From Paracyclopina nana (lineage: Eukaryota > Arthropoda > Copepoda > Cyclopoida > Cyclopettidae): a stretch of DNA of 64,000 bases. Each line of letters starts with the position of its first letter. Position 1 is the first letter of the stretch. Under the pieces are notes generated by a model. It saw nothing but the letters and a program-made list of their open reading frames with translations, was not told where the DNA came from and searched no databases. The DNA is taken from contig JAGUCH010000005.1 in the NCBI GenBank assembly GCA_019096065.1, positions 7,378,001 to 7,442,000 of the forward strand. The letters run 5' to 3'. The position numbers were made by a program, and so were the translations under genes. Shown one piece after another: positions 61,701 through 64,000 of the stretch.

Positions 61701-64000
61701 TTTTTTTAAATTCAGTTTTTGTCAAAAACAAAAAAATAGCTTTTTTAAAAGATTTTCTGGCCCGGAAATAGTTTTTTCAATTCACCTTTTAGACAAAATC
61801 CAGTGAAAATCAACTTTAATTAATTTCAATTATAAACAAAAATAAAAAAGGCTTTCTTAAATAGGATTTTTTGCCAAAAATGGGCTTTTAAAACAGTTTA
61901 AACTGAGCCCAATGGAACTTTTTCAAAAAAAAAGTTTAAAGTCATTTTTTGTTATTAAGTTTTTTTAATTGCCTACTTTTCAACTTTAAGTCAATTTATC
62001 TTATGGCGAAATTTTTTTTAAATGTCAAACATTTTGCATTTTCAGCACTAAATCGAGTTTGATTTTCAGTCTTCAAAATCTGCTTTTTCACTAAAGTCGA
62101 AAAAGCTTTAAAAGCGTAAGAAGCCTGTTTGTATTTTGAAACGTGACTTTTTAGGCCAGGTCGCCCCAGTGTGCTCAAAGTGCAGCATCACGCAAAAGTT
62201 GGACAACCATTCAAAAGTGGGATTTTCGTGGAATGAGCTCACACAATTCAATGAGACTTTTTCGCGGCTTTTTCAAAAAAAATCACAATAGGGATTAAAT
62301 AAAAATCTGCTCGCCTTGTAATTTGACTCCTCTCTTTAAAAAAAAAATTCGTGAAATTCGAATTCAGAGCACAAAAGTAAACAATTAGAGTTGGCCATAA
62401 AAGAGTAAAGCGGAAGCTGAGAATGAGAAAATAATTGGCAATTCTTCTCTTTTACTGCTTTGCTCCCAGGATATCTACAATTACTTGAAATTGCTCCCTT
62501 TTTTTGCCTGGTGTCAAAAGTGCACCCTTTAATGCCCAAAACTGCCACCAGGTGGCGCTGCAACACTCACTACCTACGCTACGCCACCTATTGTTGAAAA
62601 TTGGCACTAAACAAATTTTTTCTCTCTCTTTCCAGATGCAACTTCTCATAATGAAGACATTGGCAATCGACTGCAGAATGGTGGAAATTTTCACGACTCC
62701 GGATTGCCCGAAATCAACCCAAATCATCGATACAATTCTAATTACAGAAATGGTGGGTCAACTCTTCCTTAATTTTGAAAAAACTGTGACTTTATTTGGA
62801 GTTTTATAGGGGATTTTGAATACTTCACGCCTTCCGGATCTTCAAGGAGTCAATCCGGTCCTTTCGAATCTTCGAAGAGTCAATCCGGTCAAAATAACAA
62901 AGACAATGCTGGTTCAGTCAGTTCAAGCAGAACTCAGAGCTCCAATGCAAGCCCAGCTTTGATGGAGCAAGGTCCAATCCGGATGCCTACATCGAACAAC
63001 CACCAAGGTCCAATCCGGATGCCAACATTGAACAACCCGCAAGGTCCAATCTGGATGCCAACATCAAACAACCACCAAGGTTCAATCCGGATACCAACAT
63101 CGAACAACCACCAAGGTCCAATCCAGATGCCACCGAACATCCCACCACCTCCAATTCCAATCGACAAAGATCCTTTGCTAAGGAATGGAAGACCAAGAAC
63201 TCCCATGGAAGAGAGAATCAAGAGGCGAGAACTATTAGCAGCCGAAGAAGCAAAGCGAAGTAAATTTGCTGAAGTCAATGACTTGATTCATCTGGAGCTC
63301 ACATTGAGCGAAGATGTCCTCATAAGAGCTTTGCAAGCAAGATTCTTCAGCCAAAAGTTCTTTGTAAGTCAATGTCTTTTCCCTTTATCTAAAATACTTT
63401 CAATTTTATGTATGATTGCAGACAAATGTTGGTCCCATTGTGATATCGATGAATTCTTTTATGAATGTTGGCAATCCTTTGACACTAGACTCAACAAAAG
63501 AGTCTTCGATGCACTGTCCTGAGTTGGAAAAGGTTGCTGAAGAAGCAGTGAGGCTTCAGAGTGAGACTGGTTATCCACAAGCCATTATTGTTTCTGGAGC
63601 AAGTGGAAGTGGCAAGAGTTTCACTGCAATGGTCTTGCTGAGGCAGTTGTTAAACTTGCTCAATGGAAGAAGTAGCGAAAGCTCTGACATGTTCAAGCAC
63701 ATGTCTGCTGCTTTCACTGTCTTGCGATCATTGGGATCAGCACAGACTGCCACCAATAAAGAGTCGTCAAGGATTGGACATTTCATCGAAGTCCAAGTGT
63801 CAGACAATGTTCTTCATCGCACAAAAATTCACTGTCACTTCCTCGATCAGGTATTCTGTTTAAACCATATTTAATTCAATCATTCAACCTTGGTTTGAAT
63901 CACAGGGAAGAGTGGTGAAACCTCCACCAACTGAGAAATCATACCACATTTTCTACCAAATGATGGCTGGTTTGCATCCGGATGAGCGTATCCAACTGGG
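22186..64000 (+). CDS. Divergent unconventional myosin heavy chain, 5' part (gene model, 5 exons)
   Basis: I infer a spliced gene: exons 22186-22750, 62636-62752, 62810-63363, 63422-63850 and 63906-64000, cut by the window edge. All junctions are GT-AG and keep one frame (phases 1, 1, 0, 0), giving at least 586 codons. Residues 1-390 or so are Ser/Pro/Gln/Asn-rich and look disordered. The myosin head begins at about residue 365 with a DLIHLELTLSEDVLIRAL helix, then the FFTNVGPIVISMNSF strand, P-loop GASGSGKS (471-478), switch I NKESSRIG (524-531) and a SYHIFYQMMAGLHPDERIQL segment. These follow the order of the myosin head (actin-dependent ATPase motor). P-loop and switch I depart from the usual GESGAGKT and NxxSSRFG. 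The class is not assigned; a Dachs-like or lineage-specific arthropod class is possible. Converter, IQ motifs and tail lie beyond the window. Confidence 0.8.
22780..24440 (+). repeat. Irregular tgctgagatttt repeat field
   Basis: The words ttttgctgagatttt and tctcagttttt recur many times with irregular spacing right after exon 1. They are interrupted by a MITE at 23675-23833. Confidence 0.75.
23675..23833. mobile_element. MITE of the CACAGTGGATTATT family
   Basis: Ends GTGCACAGTGG and CCACTGTGCAC. The inverted match extends about 29 bp with mismatches to cgcgcatac/gtatgcgcg. 159 bp, AT-rich centre. Confidence 0.6.
24441..24765. other. Unassigned spacer
   Basis: No gene or repeat recognised. 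Confidence 0.4.
24766..25215 (+). repeat. Minisatellite, 21-bp unit (attgtcacagtgacgttaca)
   Basis: About 21 units. The core GTCACaGTGAC is a perfect palindrome around one base. Open frames on both strands (DVTNCHS and TVTICNV repeats) result from the 21-bp period. Confidence 0.93.
25520..27682 (-). CDS. Nuclease-like/SF1-helicase-like protein, intact intronless gene
   Basis: This is a 720-codon uninterrupted frame starting MSKCSPLCGTVGPREL. Residues 150-195 look like a restriction-type nuclease core, Asp173...IEVK (187-190), resembling NERD/PD-(D/E)xK domains. Helicase-like motifs follow: WTPQQLSML (324-332, Q-like), SSAHSTGKT (342-350, Walker A with a Ser replacing the first Gly), VFVDEF (421-426, Walker B), PLRNTKQIVQHA (485-496, motif IV-like), QESSAIGMESNVVISI (601-616, motif V-like) and NYMNIAMRAKTKLI (618-631, motif VI-like). 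The C-terminus is helical. I infer an ATP-driven nucleic-acid enzyme. Nuclease-helicase fusions occur in prokaryotic immunity, but its role here is unknown. It lies antisense in the myosin intron. An ATTAAA is present about 45 bp downstream. It belongs to a repeated family, since a broken copy lies at 19151-20954. Confidence 0.75.
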   Translation of the reverse strand: MSKCSPLCGTVGPRELNLRPGEPKIKERFQRSSGTKGMKKDIDKMEKRMKKFYFGNGRQRVEDVDMAASILLVRDYPQIAGLKLDQFGRIFVPENFLTKHPRVLDYEATSQEVQNQLQNDFEKVKGEKPERTVYEALKVFFQAMNDDVVVVHSLYFLTLDIEERKRKPAEEKDFILINWTYKYIMTIEVKSEVSNSSMEKAKVQLEQTKKLLESWFGADISPQWKFISLFYAENTNANLQFCANCSHFILIGESELQRKLTMISLSMKPKQFATAAKEFQTMVKYLLFCAHVNQSAIPSTFSSQVAEKLDEAGSIENLKLWLCWTPQQLSMLTSGPSRLVLSSAHSTGKTLLMVDKAKSLAQAGENVLFIVTTYHDISLLYFWLQEIFKADEKVVVKALKKAKTIDDLEEWLSTFIGFDNVFVDEFSIPIDGNSKTECQAFDERFLQKLQCQTIWIVVREMRLPRFEAFEWNLHGFVIPDDLEYPLRNTKQIVQHAKTLSNLPSYQDVKIHNLQVPSNIMNGPDVSIVETFDQGLKLIPPMEKALIIVPDHIQDYFASTLIKPLLKSAIRNNRNIKFLHECQEEVIRSWIKGGEDCDLVCQESSAIGMESNVVISIGNYMNIAMRAKTKLIQIQDYNINEKCLLRQIYLDVEHLDEYGRLMQKRQLFLIQDDLMMVQKNLQTLQDLQKMYPQHQKIAKECQEKIVKFLSVLQQINGYQIT
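27683..27900. other. 5' flank of the intact nuclease-helicase gene
   Basis: About 130 bp resemble the flank of the copy at 19151, with indels; a promoter is probably here but no element is recognisable. Confidence 0.4.
27900..28480 (+). repeat. Minisatellite, about 21-bp unit (tcccatttctaccatgatag)
   Basis: About 22 units with variable middle. It shares the word gtcccatttc with the 12.8-14.0 kb array. Confidence 0.88.
28481..28869. other. Unassigned spacer
   Basis: GCACAGTGGG at 28827 and a short (ca)n run near 28785; no gene. Confidence 0.4.
28870..29570 (+). repeat. Minisatellite, 18-19-bp unit (gggtttaataaggtttttat)
   Basis: Degenerate to about 29210, then about 12 near-perfect units to 29470, then fading. 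The 143-codon frame 28863-29294 is a by-product. Confidence 0.9.
29571..30099. other. Unassigned spacer with a short palindrome
   Basis: 29913-29952 is a 40-bp inverted repeat built from the GCACACTGG motif. No gene. Confidence 0.45.
30100..30510 (+). repeat. Degenerate repeat of gccaaaaaggggcagaaa
   Basis: Irregular copies with period near 18-30 bp; two longer direct copies (aatcatcaaaaacgc) lie at about 30269 and 30387. Confidence 0.65.
30511..31640. other. Unassigned spacer with loose ttttgggcttttt words
   Basis: No gene. A (t)ttggccc/gggcttttt theme recurs irregularly. Confidence 0.4.
31641..32180 (+). repeat. Minisatellite-like field (ttttggctactttttgcatt)
   Basis: Variable 16-30-bp units. 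A longer block starting ggcaatttttggctacttta is duplicated (31882 and 31981, offset about 100 bp). Confidence 0.8.
32181..32555. other. Unassigned spacer
   Basis: Somewhat richer in GC than its surroundings; no gene identified. Confidence 0.4.
32556..32905 (+). repeat. Degenerate repeat of aaaaagtgacaaaattc
   Basis: About 15 loose units of 15-30 bp. Confidence 0.7.
32906..33440. other. Spacer with (GC)n run
   Basis: 33371-33388 is (gc)9. CCCAGTGTGC lies at 32941 and GCACACTGGG at 33412. No gene. Confidence 0.5.
33441..34390 (+). repeat. Minisatellite, about 32-bp unit, grading into ctgagcac field
   Basis: Units of aagatctaagttaagttc plus acaaactgtgctca to about 33980. Then actgagcac words at 20-30-bp spacing to 34390. 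agatct is palindromic. Confidence 0.85.
34391..34970. other. Unassigned spacer
   Basis: CACACTGGGG at 34851. The - strand frames at 34448-34853 lack family resemblance. Confidence 0.4.
34971..35700 (+). repeat. Minisatellite, about 20-bp unit (ggtacacaaagcactttttg), with higher-order copy
   Basis: About 35 units. 35060-35275 is repeated at 35312-35528, an offset of about 252 bp. Long false frames on both strands. Confidence 0.92.
35701..36160. other. Unassigned spacer
   Basis: CCCCACTGTGC at 35772. tacagtgtgtccgccataaa at about 35966 resembles one Tc1/mariner end, but no partner end was found. Confidence 0.4.
36161..37060 (+). repeat. Degenerate ttcaaacaagtttag/aactagttt field
   Basis: Loose relatives of the 37.7-38.5 kb unit at 36161-36640. 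36784-36843 is a 60-bp inverted pair of the GCACAGTGGG motif. The rest is unassigned. Confidence 0.6.
37061..37759. other. Unassigned spacer with scattered aaacttgt words
   Basis: Sparse forerunners of the next array. The 37136-37378 frame has no recognised domain. Confidence 0.4.
37760..38530 (+). repeat. Minisatellite, 20-bp unit (aacttgtttaaacttgcaca)
   Basis: About 38 units, among the most regular in the window. The core GTTTAAAC is an 8-bp palindrome. A block around 38060-38180 is repeated about 180 bp on. Confidence 0.94.
38531..39079. other. Spacer holding ratchet point 1
   Basis: The recursive-splice junction is at 38790/38791. A second AG|GT with a U-rich tract (tttgcttgtag|gtgttg, 38942/38943) lies 152 bp on. 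No repeat. Confidence 0.5.
38747..38797 (+). promoter_or_regulatory. Recursive splice site (ratchet point) 1 in giant intron
   Basis: A branch-like ctaagctgat is followed by a pyrimidine-rich tract (catgttctctcttttttg) and cag, directly joined to gtaagacaaa at 38790/38791. The regenerated donor gtaagacaa matches the first nine bases of the authentic exon 1 donor. Juxtaposed 3' and 5' splice sites with no exon between are the hallmark of recursive splicing known in long Drosophila introns. This assignment is inferred from sequence only. Confidence 0.6.
39080..39610 (+). repeat. Minisatellite, 17-18-bp unit (ttttttgaccaaaaagtca)
   Basis: About 28 units. Sub-blocks with aaaatgtca (39290-39410) and aaaaagtca differ in one base, showing local homogenisation. 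Confidence 0.93.
39611..40005. other. Unassigned spacer
   Basis: No gene; one - strand frame (39657-39941) without family resemblance. Confidence 0.4.
40006..40275 (+). repeat. Short degenerate array (attatttcagcctaaaattc)
   Basis: About 10 units of 20-24 bp. Confidence 0.75.
40276..40610. other. Unassigned spacer
   Basis: Nothing recognised. Confidence 0.4.
40611..41130 (+). repeat. Minisatellite, 19-bp unit (gaggcaaaactagttattt)
   Basis: About 25 units; contains palindrome ACTAGT. Confidence 0.92.
41131..41454. other. Unassigned spacer
   Basis: Nothing recognised. Confidence 0.4.
41455..42560 (+). repeat. Minisatellite, 18-bp unit (gagctcagtaagtgagaaa), left arm of giant inverted pair
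   Basis: About 50 units, with the longer block ending attaagtgatattaagctca repeated several times (41577, 41784, 41921, 42205). The unit is the reverse complement of the 43.1-44.6 kb array. Confidence 0.93.
42561..43074. other. Loop spacer between inverted arrays
   Basis: AT-rich; no gene or element seen. Confidence 0.5.
43075..44605 (-). repeat. Minisatellite, 19-bp unit (tactgagctctttctcagc), right arm of giant inverted pair
   Basis: About 70 units. Variants cttctg and cacttactaaggtactg are shared between sub-blocks; about 170 bp near 43495-43670 recurs near 43740-43915. Confidence 0.93.
44606..45590. other. Unassigned spacer
   Basis: AT-rich. It includes aaggtaag at 45110, not counted as a ratchet point because the pyrimidine tract does not abut it. 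Confidence 0.45.
45591..45960 (+). repeat. Minisatellite, 19-bp unit (cagttttgggacaataact)
   Basis: About 17 units; related by ttttgggacaa to the array at 46.26 kb. Confidence 0.9.
46260..46770 (+). repeat. Minisatellite, 18-19-bp unit (ttttgggacaaaaatccaa)
   Basis: About 26 units. A 64-bp block near 46560 recurs near 46618. Long false frames on both strands. Confidence 0.92.
46771..47139. other. Spacer holding ratchet point 2
   Basis: The junction at 46905/46906 is the only feature seen. Confidence 0.5.
46866..46912 (+). promoter_or_regulatory. Recursive splice site (ratchet point) 2 in giant intron
   Basis: The order is tgctaatcc (near-consensus branch site, CTAAT), a run of about 25 pyrimidine-dominated bases, then cctag abutting gtaagattt at 46905/46906. 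The regenerated donor meets an in-frame TGA at once, so a retained downstream exon would be non-productive, as expected for a zero-length exon. It lies 8.1 kb after ratchet point 1 and 15.7 kb before exon 2. Confidence 0.62.
47140..47840 (+). repeat. Minisatellite, 16-21-bp unit (ttcactctcagttctgttca)
   Basis: About 38 units in two lengths (with and without ctgttca). Confidence 0.92.
47841..48210. other. Unassigned spacer
   Basis: Contains a hydrophobic open frame (47942-48217) considered and rejected, and GCACACTGGGG at 48145. Confidence 0.4.
48211..48900 (+). repeat. Minisatellite, 21-bp unit (gtcatttgatgacttgttag)
   Basis: About 31 units. Contains GTCAtttgaTGAC, an inverted pair. A block near 48325-48400 recurs near 48430-48500. 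False frames on both strands are over 140 codons. Confidence 0.94.
48901..49289. other. Unassigned spacer
   Basis: Nothing recognised; frame 49076-49306 has no family resemblance. Confidence 0.4.
49290..49630 (+). repeat. Loose field of ttttgaggcacttaattt words
   Basis: About 12 irregular units. Confidence 0.6.
49771..49927. mobile_element. MITE of the CACAGTGGATTATT family
   Basis: 157 bp. Left end CACAGTGGATTATTCTTCGC, right end AATTATCCACTGTG, third member of the family in this window. Confidence 0.55.
50191..50700. mobile_element. Foldback element, about 120-bp inverted arms
   Basis: 50191-50312 and 50574-50700 are inverted, by eye about 80% alike. Shared words in order are tttggcag, ttcatg, caattgtccatg, ggtcgttttcaa and gccttgcttagctt. 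The loop has further gccttgcttagcttt copies. No coding capacity. Confidence 0.65.
50743..51150. repeat. Solo arm related to the 51.2-51.8 kb foldback, then tagacctta repeats
   Basis: 50743-50842 is about 75% similar to 51640-51745 in the same orientation (taattaaacg, agctaatttt, ggcctaaattgaat). Words agaccttaat recur to 51150. Confidence 0.55.
51160..51757. mobile_element. Foldback element, about 120-bp inverted arms
   Basis: 51160-51279 and 51626-51757 are inverted copies at about 90-95% over most of their length (aaattcaacctgattcaatt against its complement). The right arm lies within the Tc1/mariner-like pair 51538-51909, so elements appear nested. Confidence 0.7.
51538..51909. mobile_element. 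Tc1/mariner-type MITE candidate
   Basis: TA flanks both sides (51536-51537 and 51910-51911). Ends CAGAGTGACCCAAAAA and, inverted, CAGGGTGACTCGAAAA resemble Tc1/mariner ends. 372 bp, no transposase. Confidence 0.45.
51912..52229. other. Unassigned spacer
   Basis: Nothing recognised. Confidence 0.4.
52230..52860 (+). repeat. Degenerate field of gaaaaaagtgtttttga
   Basis: Irregular 15-25-bp units of mixed poly-A/poly-T, strongly degenerate. Confidence 0.7.
52861..53159. other. Unassigned spacer
   Basis: Nothing recognised. Confidence 0.4.
53160..54170 (+). repeat. Minisatellite, 17-bp unit (agttcacaacttcttaa), split by a MITE
   Basis: About 30 units at 53160-53647 and six more at 54060-54170. 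The interruption is the element 53648-54059. Confidence 0.93.
53648..54059. mobile_element. PIF/Harbinger-type MITE with TAA target duplication
   Basis: 17-bp perfect ends GGCCTGGATCAGCTGGT and its inverse flank 412 bp. TAA is duplicated (53645-53647 and 54060-54062), and removing the element plus one TAA restores a perfect array unit (cttcttaagttcac). A 3-bp TAA/TTA duplication is typical of PIF/Harbinger. Inside, aattgcgctgcaatt palindromic words recur. No transposase. Confidence 0.8.
54171..54464. other. Unassigned spacer
   Basis: Nothing recognised. Confidence 0.4.
54465..54850 (+). repeat. Minisatellite, 17-18-bp unit (agccaaaagtaccaaaatg)
   Basis: A regular core at 54570-54690 (7 units), degenerate on both sides. 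Confidence 0.85.
54851..55079. other. Unassigned spacer
   Basis: gcgcgcgtgggcgcg near 54955 is locally GC-rich; no gene seen. Confidence 0.4.
55080..55430 (+). repeat. Minisatellite, about 26-bp unit (ttttgtccgaatttgctttt)
   Basis: About 13 units; a block near 55210-55260 (atcaacggtttaaccgcatt) recurs near 55350. Confidence 0.88.
55431..55909. other. Unassigned spacer
   Basis: CCCAGTGTGC occurs twice in direct orientation (55864 and 55885). No gene. Confidence 0.4.
55910..56110 (+). repeat. Minisatellite, 16-bp unit (ttttggcattttctgg)
   Basis: About 11 units. Confidence 0.85.
56405..56549. other. Long hairpin, 67-bp arms, 11-base loop
   Basis: 56405-56471 and 56483-56549 are inverted with about six mismatches (ggctcattatcttccgcgtc against its complement; tcttatttactgac at the tip). 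Richer in GC than its surroundings. It could be a foldback element or a hairpin RNA source; the stem is long for a microRNA precursor. Confidence 0.75.
56590..57600 (+). repeat. Minisatellite, 18-bp unit (ttgagtcaatttgagtc)
   Basis: About 55 units, with a longer block (aagcctcgagacatttgagt) inserted at about 56747, 56920, 57006, 57366, 57436 and 57526, giving higher-order structure. Confidence 0.93.
57601..58310. other. Unassigned spacer
   Basis: Two overlapping frames of 91-97 codons (57800-58075, 57945-58238) have no recognised family; left uncalled. Confidence 0.4.
58311..58760 (+). repeat. Minisatellite, 19-bp unit (gacagaaaatgtttatttt)
   Basis: About 23 units; seven or more nearly identical at 58490-58650. 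Confidence 0.93.
58761..59310. other. Unassigned spacer
   Basis: Nothing recognised. Confidence 0.4.
59311..60140 (+). repeat. Minisatellite, 18-bp unit (gagccgtgagtgatctat)
   Basis: About 42 units with higher-order blocks: a segment near 59680-59780 recurs near 59840-59935. Confidence 0.92.
60141..60640. other. Unassigned spacer
   Basis: GCCAGTGTGC at 60478; no gene. Confidence 0.4.
60641..61310 (+). repeat. Minisatellite, about 22-bp unit (tgagctcattctgagttcta)
   Basis: About 30 units; contains palindromes GAGCTC and (a)gctgagctcat. Confidence 0.93.
61311..62541. other. Unassigned 3' part of the giant intron
   Basis: CACAGTGGGG at 61668 and CCCCAGTGTGC at 62164. No frame with protein character. 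Confidence 0.45.
62542..62560 (+). promoter_or_regulatory. CTCF-like binding site, full consensus match
   Basis: ctgCCACCAGGTGGCGCTG matches every position of the 19-base animal CTCF consensus YDRCCASYAGRKGGCRSYV and the fly core AGGTGGCGC. It lies 76 bp before exon 2, at the end of the giant intron. Binding is inferred from sequence only. Confidence 0.6.
62636..62752 (+). CDS. Myosin gene, exon 2
   Basis: The acceptor follows a strong pyrimidine run (tctctctctttccag|atg). The split codon g|at gives Asp, and the exon continues in frame with exon 1 as DATSHNEDIGNRLQNGGNFH..., 39 codons, polar and Asn-rich with no recognised domain. The donor is aaatg|gtgggt at 62752/62753. Read-through meets a TAA within the 57-bp intron 62753-62809, so splicing is needed. 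The frame match between exons 39.9 kb apart and the similar Ser/Asn-rich composition are the grounds for joining them; further small exons in the giant intron cannot be excluded. Confidence 0.75.
62810..63363 (+). CDS. Myosin gene, exon 3 (12-residue repeats and start of motor head)
   Basis: The acceptor is gttttatag|gg at 62809/62810. The exon encodes GDFEYFTPSGSSRSQSG, where the dipeptide-rich block SGPFESSKSQSG repeats the preceding one. About 4.5 copies of a 12-residue repeat, QGPIRMPTSNNH, follow, then a Pro-rich linker (PPNIPPPPIPIDKDP). A basic helix (MEERIKRRELLAAEEAKRSK) comes next, then AEVNDLIHLELTLSEDVLIR and ALQARFFSQKFF, which match the helix and loop before the first strands of a myosin head. 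The donor is ttcttt|gtaagt at 63363/63364, phase 0, followed by a 58-bp intron. Confidence 0.85.
62968..63137 (+). repeat. Coding minisatellite, 36-bp unit
   Basis: Four full units and one partial unit in exon 3 encode QGPIRMPTSNNH and variants; each begins caaggtccaatccggatgcc or a close variant. Confidence 0.93.
63422..63850 (+). CDS. Myosin gene, exon 4 (P-loop and switch I of motor head)
   Basis: The acceptor is tatgattgcag|aca at 63421/63422. The 143 codons run from TNVGPIVISMNSF (the strand usually read as YT.IG.ilvsvNPf) through SGASGSGKSFTAM (P-loop) and FTVLRSLGSAQTATNKESSRIGHF in two parts: the conserved AfGnAkT-like helix and switch I. Odd residues are Ala for Glu and Ser for Ala in the P-loop, a P-loop ending in Ser instead of Thr, and Ile-Gly-His where Phe-Gly-Lys is usual. 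The loop between the first strand and the P-loop is shorter than in class II myosins. The donor is gatcag|gtattc at 63850/63851. Confidence 0.87.
63906..64000 (+). CDS. Myosin gene, exon 5 (partial, runs off window)
   Basis: The acceptor is ggtttgaatcacag|gga at 63905/63906, after a 55-bp intron. The visible 31 codons read GRVVKPPPTEKSYHIFYQMM then AGLHPDERIQLG. The stretch corresponds to the part of the head where canonical myosins have an LEKSRV motif followed by RNFHIFYQ. Here the first part is replaced by FLDQGRVVKPPPTEKSYHIFYQ, spread over exons 4 and 5. It is incomplete because the window ends. Confidence 0.85.

Larger units (their letters stand above)
22751..62635 (+). other. Giant first coding intron of the myosin gene (39,885 bp)
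   Basis: It runs from donor gtaagacaat to acceptor tttccag. It contains an intact nuclease-helicase-like gene on the opposite strand, more than 25 tandem arrays, MITEs and foldbacks, and two recursive-splice-type junctions at 38790/38791 and 46905/46906. These would cut it into steps of about 16.0, 8.1 and 15.7 kb. No other convincing coding exon was found in it, but short exons would be easy to miss. Confidence 0.7.

Overview
The window looks like nuclear DNA of an animal, most likely an invertebrate and possibly an arthropod. The evidence is GT-AG introns of 55-58 bp, an unconventional myosin motor, a eukaryotic tRNA-His, tRNA-derived SINEs, several MITE types and CTCF-like sites. The DNA is AT-rich, and well over half of the intron and flank sequence consists of short-period tandem arrays. 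Species cannot be named from the sequence.

The only long gene is on the + strand. Its first coding exon lies at 22186-22750 next to a CpG-rich leader. Four further exons (62636-62752, 62810-63363, 63422-63850, and 63906 to the window edge) join it in frame. The joined product has a long low-complexity N-terminal extension followed by the start of a divergent myosin head: P-loop GASGSGKS, switch I NKESSRIG. The first intron is 39,885 bp; the next three are 57, 58 and 55 bp. Inside the giant intron are two near-ideal recursive-splicing (ratchet) points at 38790/38791 and 46905/46906, where a branch site, pyrimidine tract and 3' splice site directly abut GTAAG. Two more of the same form lie upstream at 15106/15107 and 17739/17740, which would fit an upstream non-coding first exon outside the window.

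An intact, intronless 720-codon gene (25520-27682, - strand) lies within the giant intron. It combines a nuclease-like (NERD or PD-(D/E)xK type) segment with SF1-helicase-like motifs. A decayed copy (19151-20954, + strand) lies upstream of exon 1, so the two copies face each other across the myosin first exon.

Region 1-19 kb holds tandem arrays, one possible isolated helical-repeat exon (1956-2246), a tRNA-SINE cluster with GC-rich hairpins (4.8-6.3 kb), a 1.3 kb tandem duplication (6.4-8.9 kb), a 170-bp foldback (11.0 kb), a tRNA-Glu-like relic (11.7 kb) and an intact tRNA-His(GUG) gene (15479-15550, - strand). Region 22.8-62.6 kb is the giant intron. It is filled with more than 25 different minisatellites, mostly of 18-22 bp period, interrupted by MITEs and foldback elements. 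Two arrays at 41.5-42.6 and 43.1-44.6 kb have the same unit in opposite orientation and could form a kilobase hairpin in the pre-mRNA. A 10-bp motif, GCACA(C/G)TGGG, recurs about 30 times in both orientations.

Nearly all short open frames in this window come from array units whose length is a multiple of three, and I do not regard them as genes.
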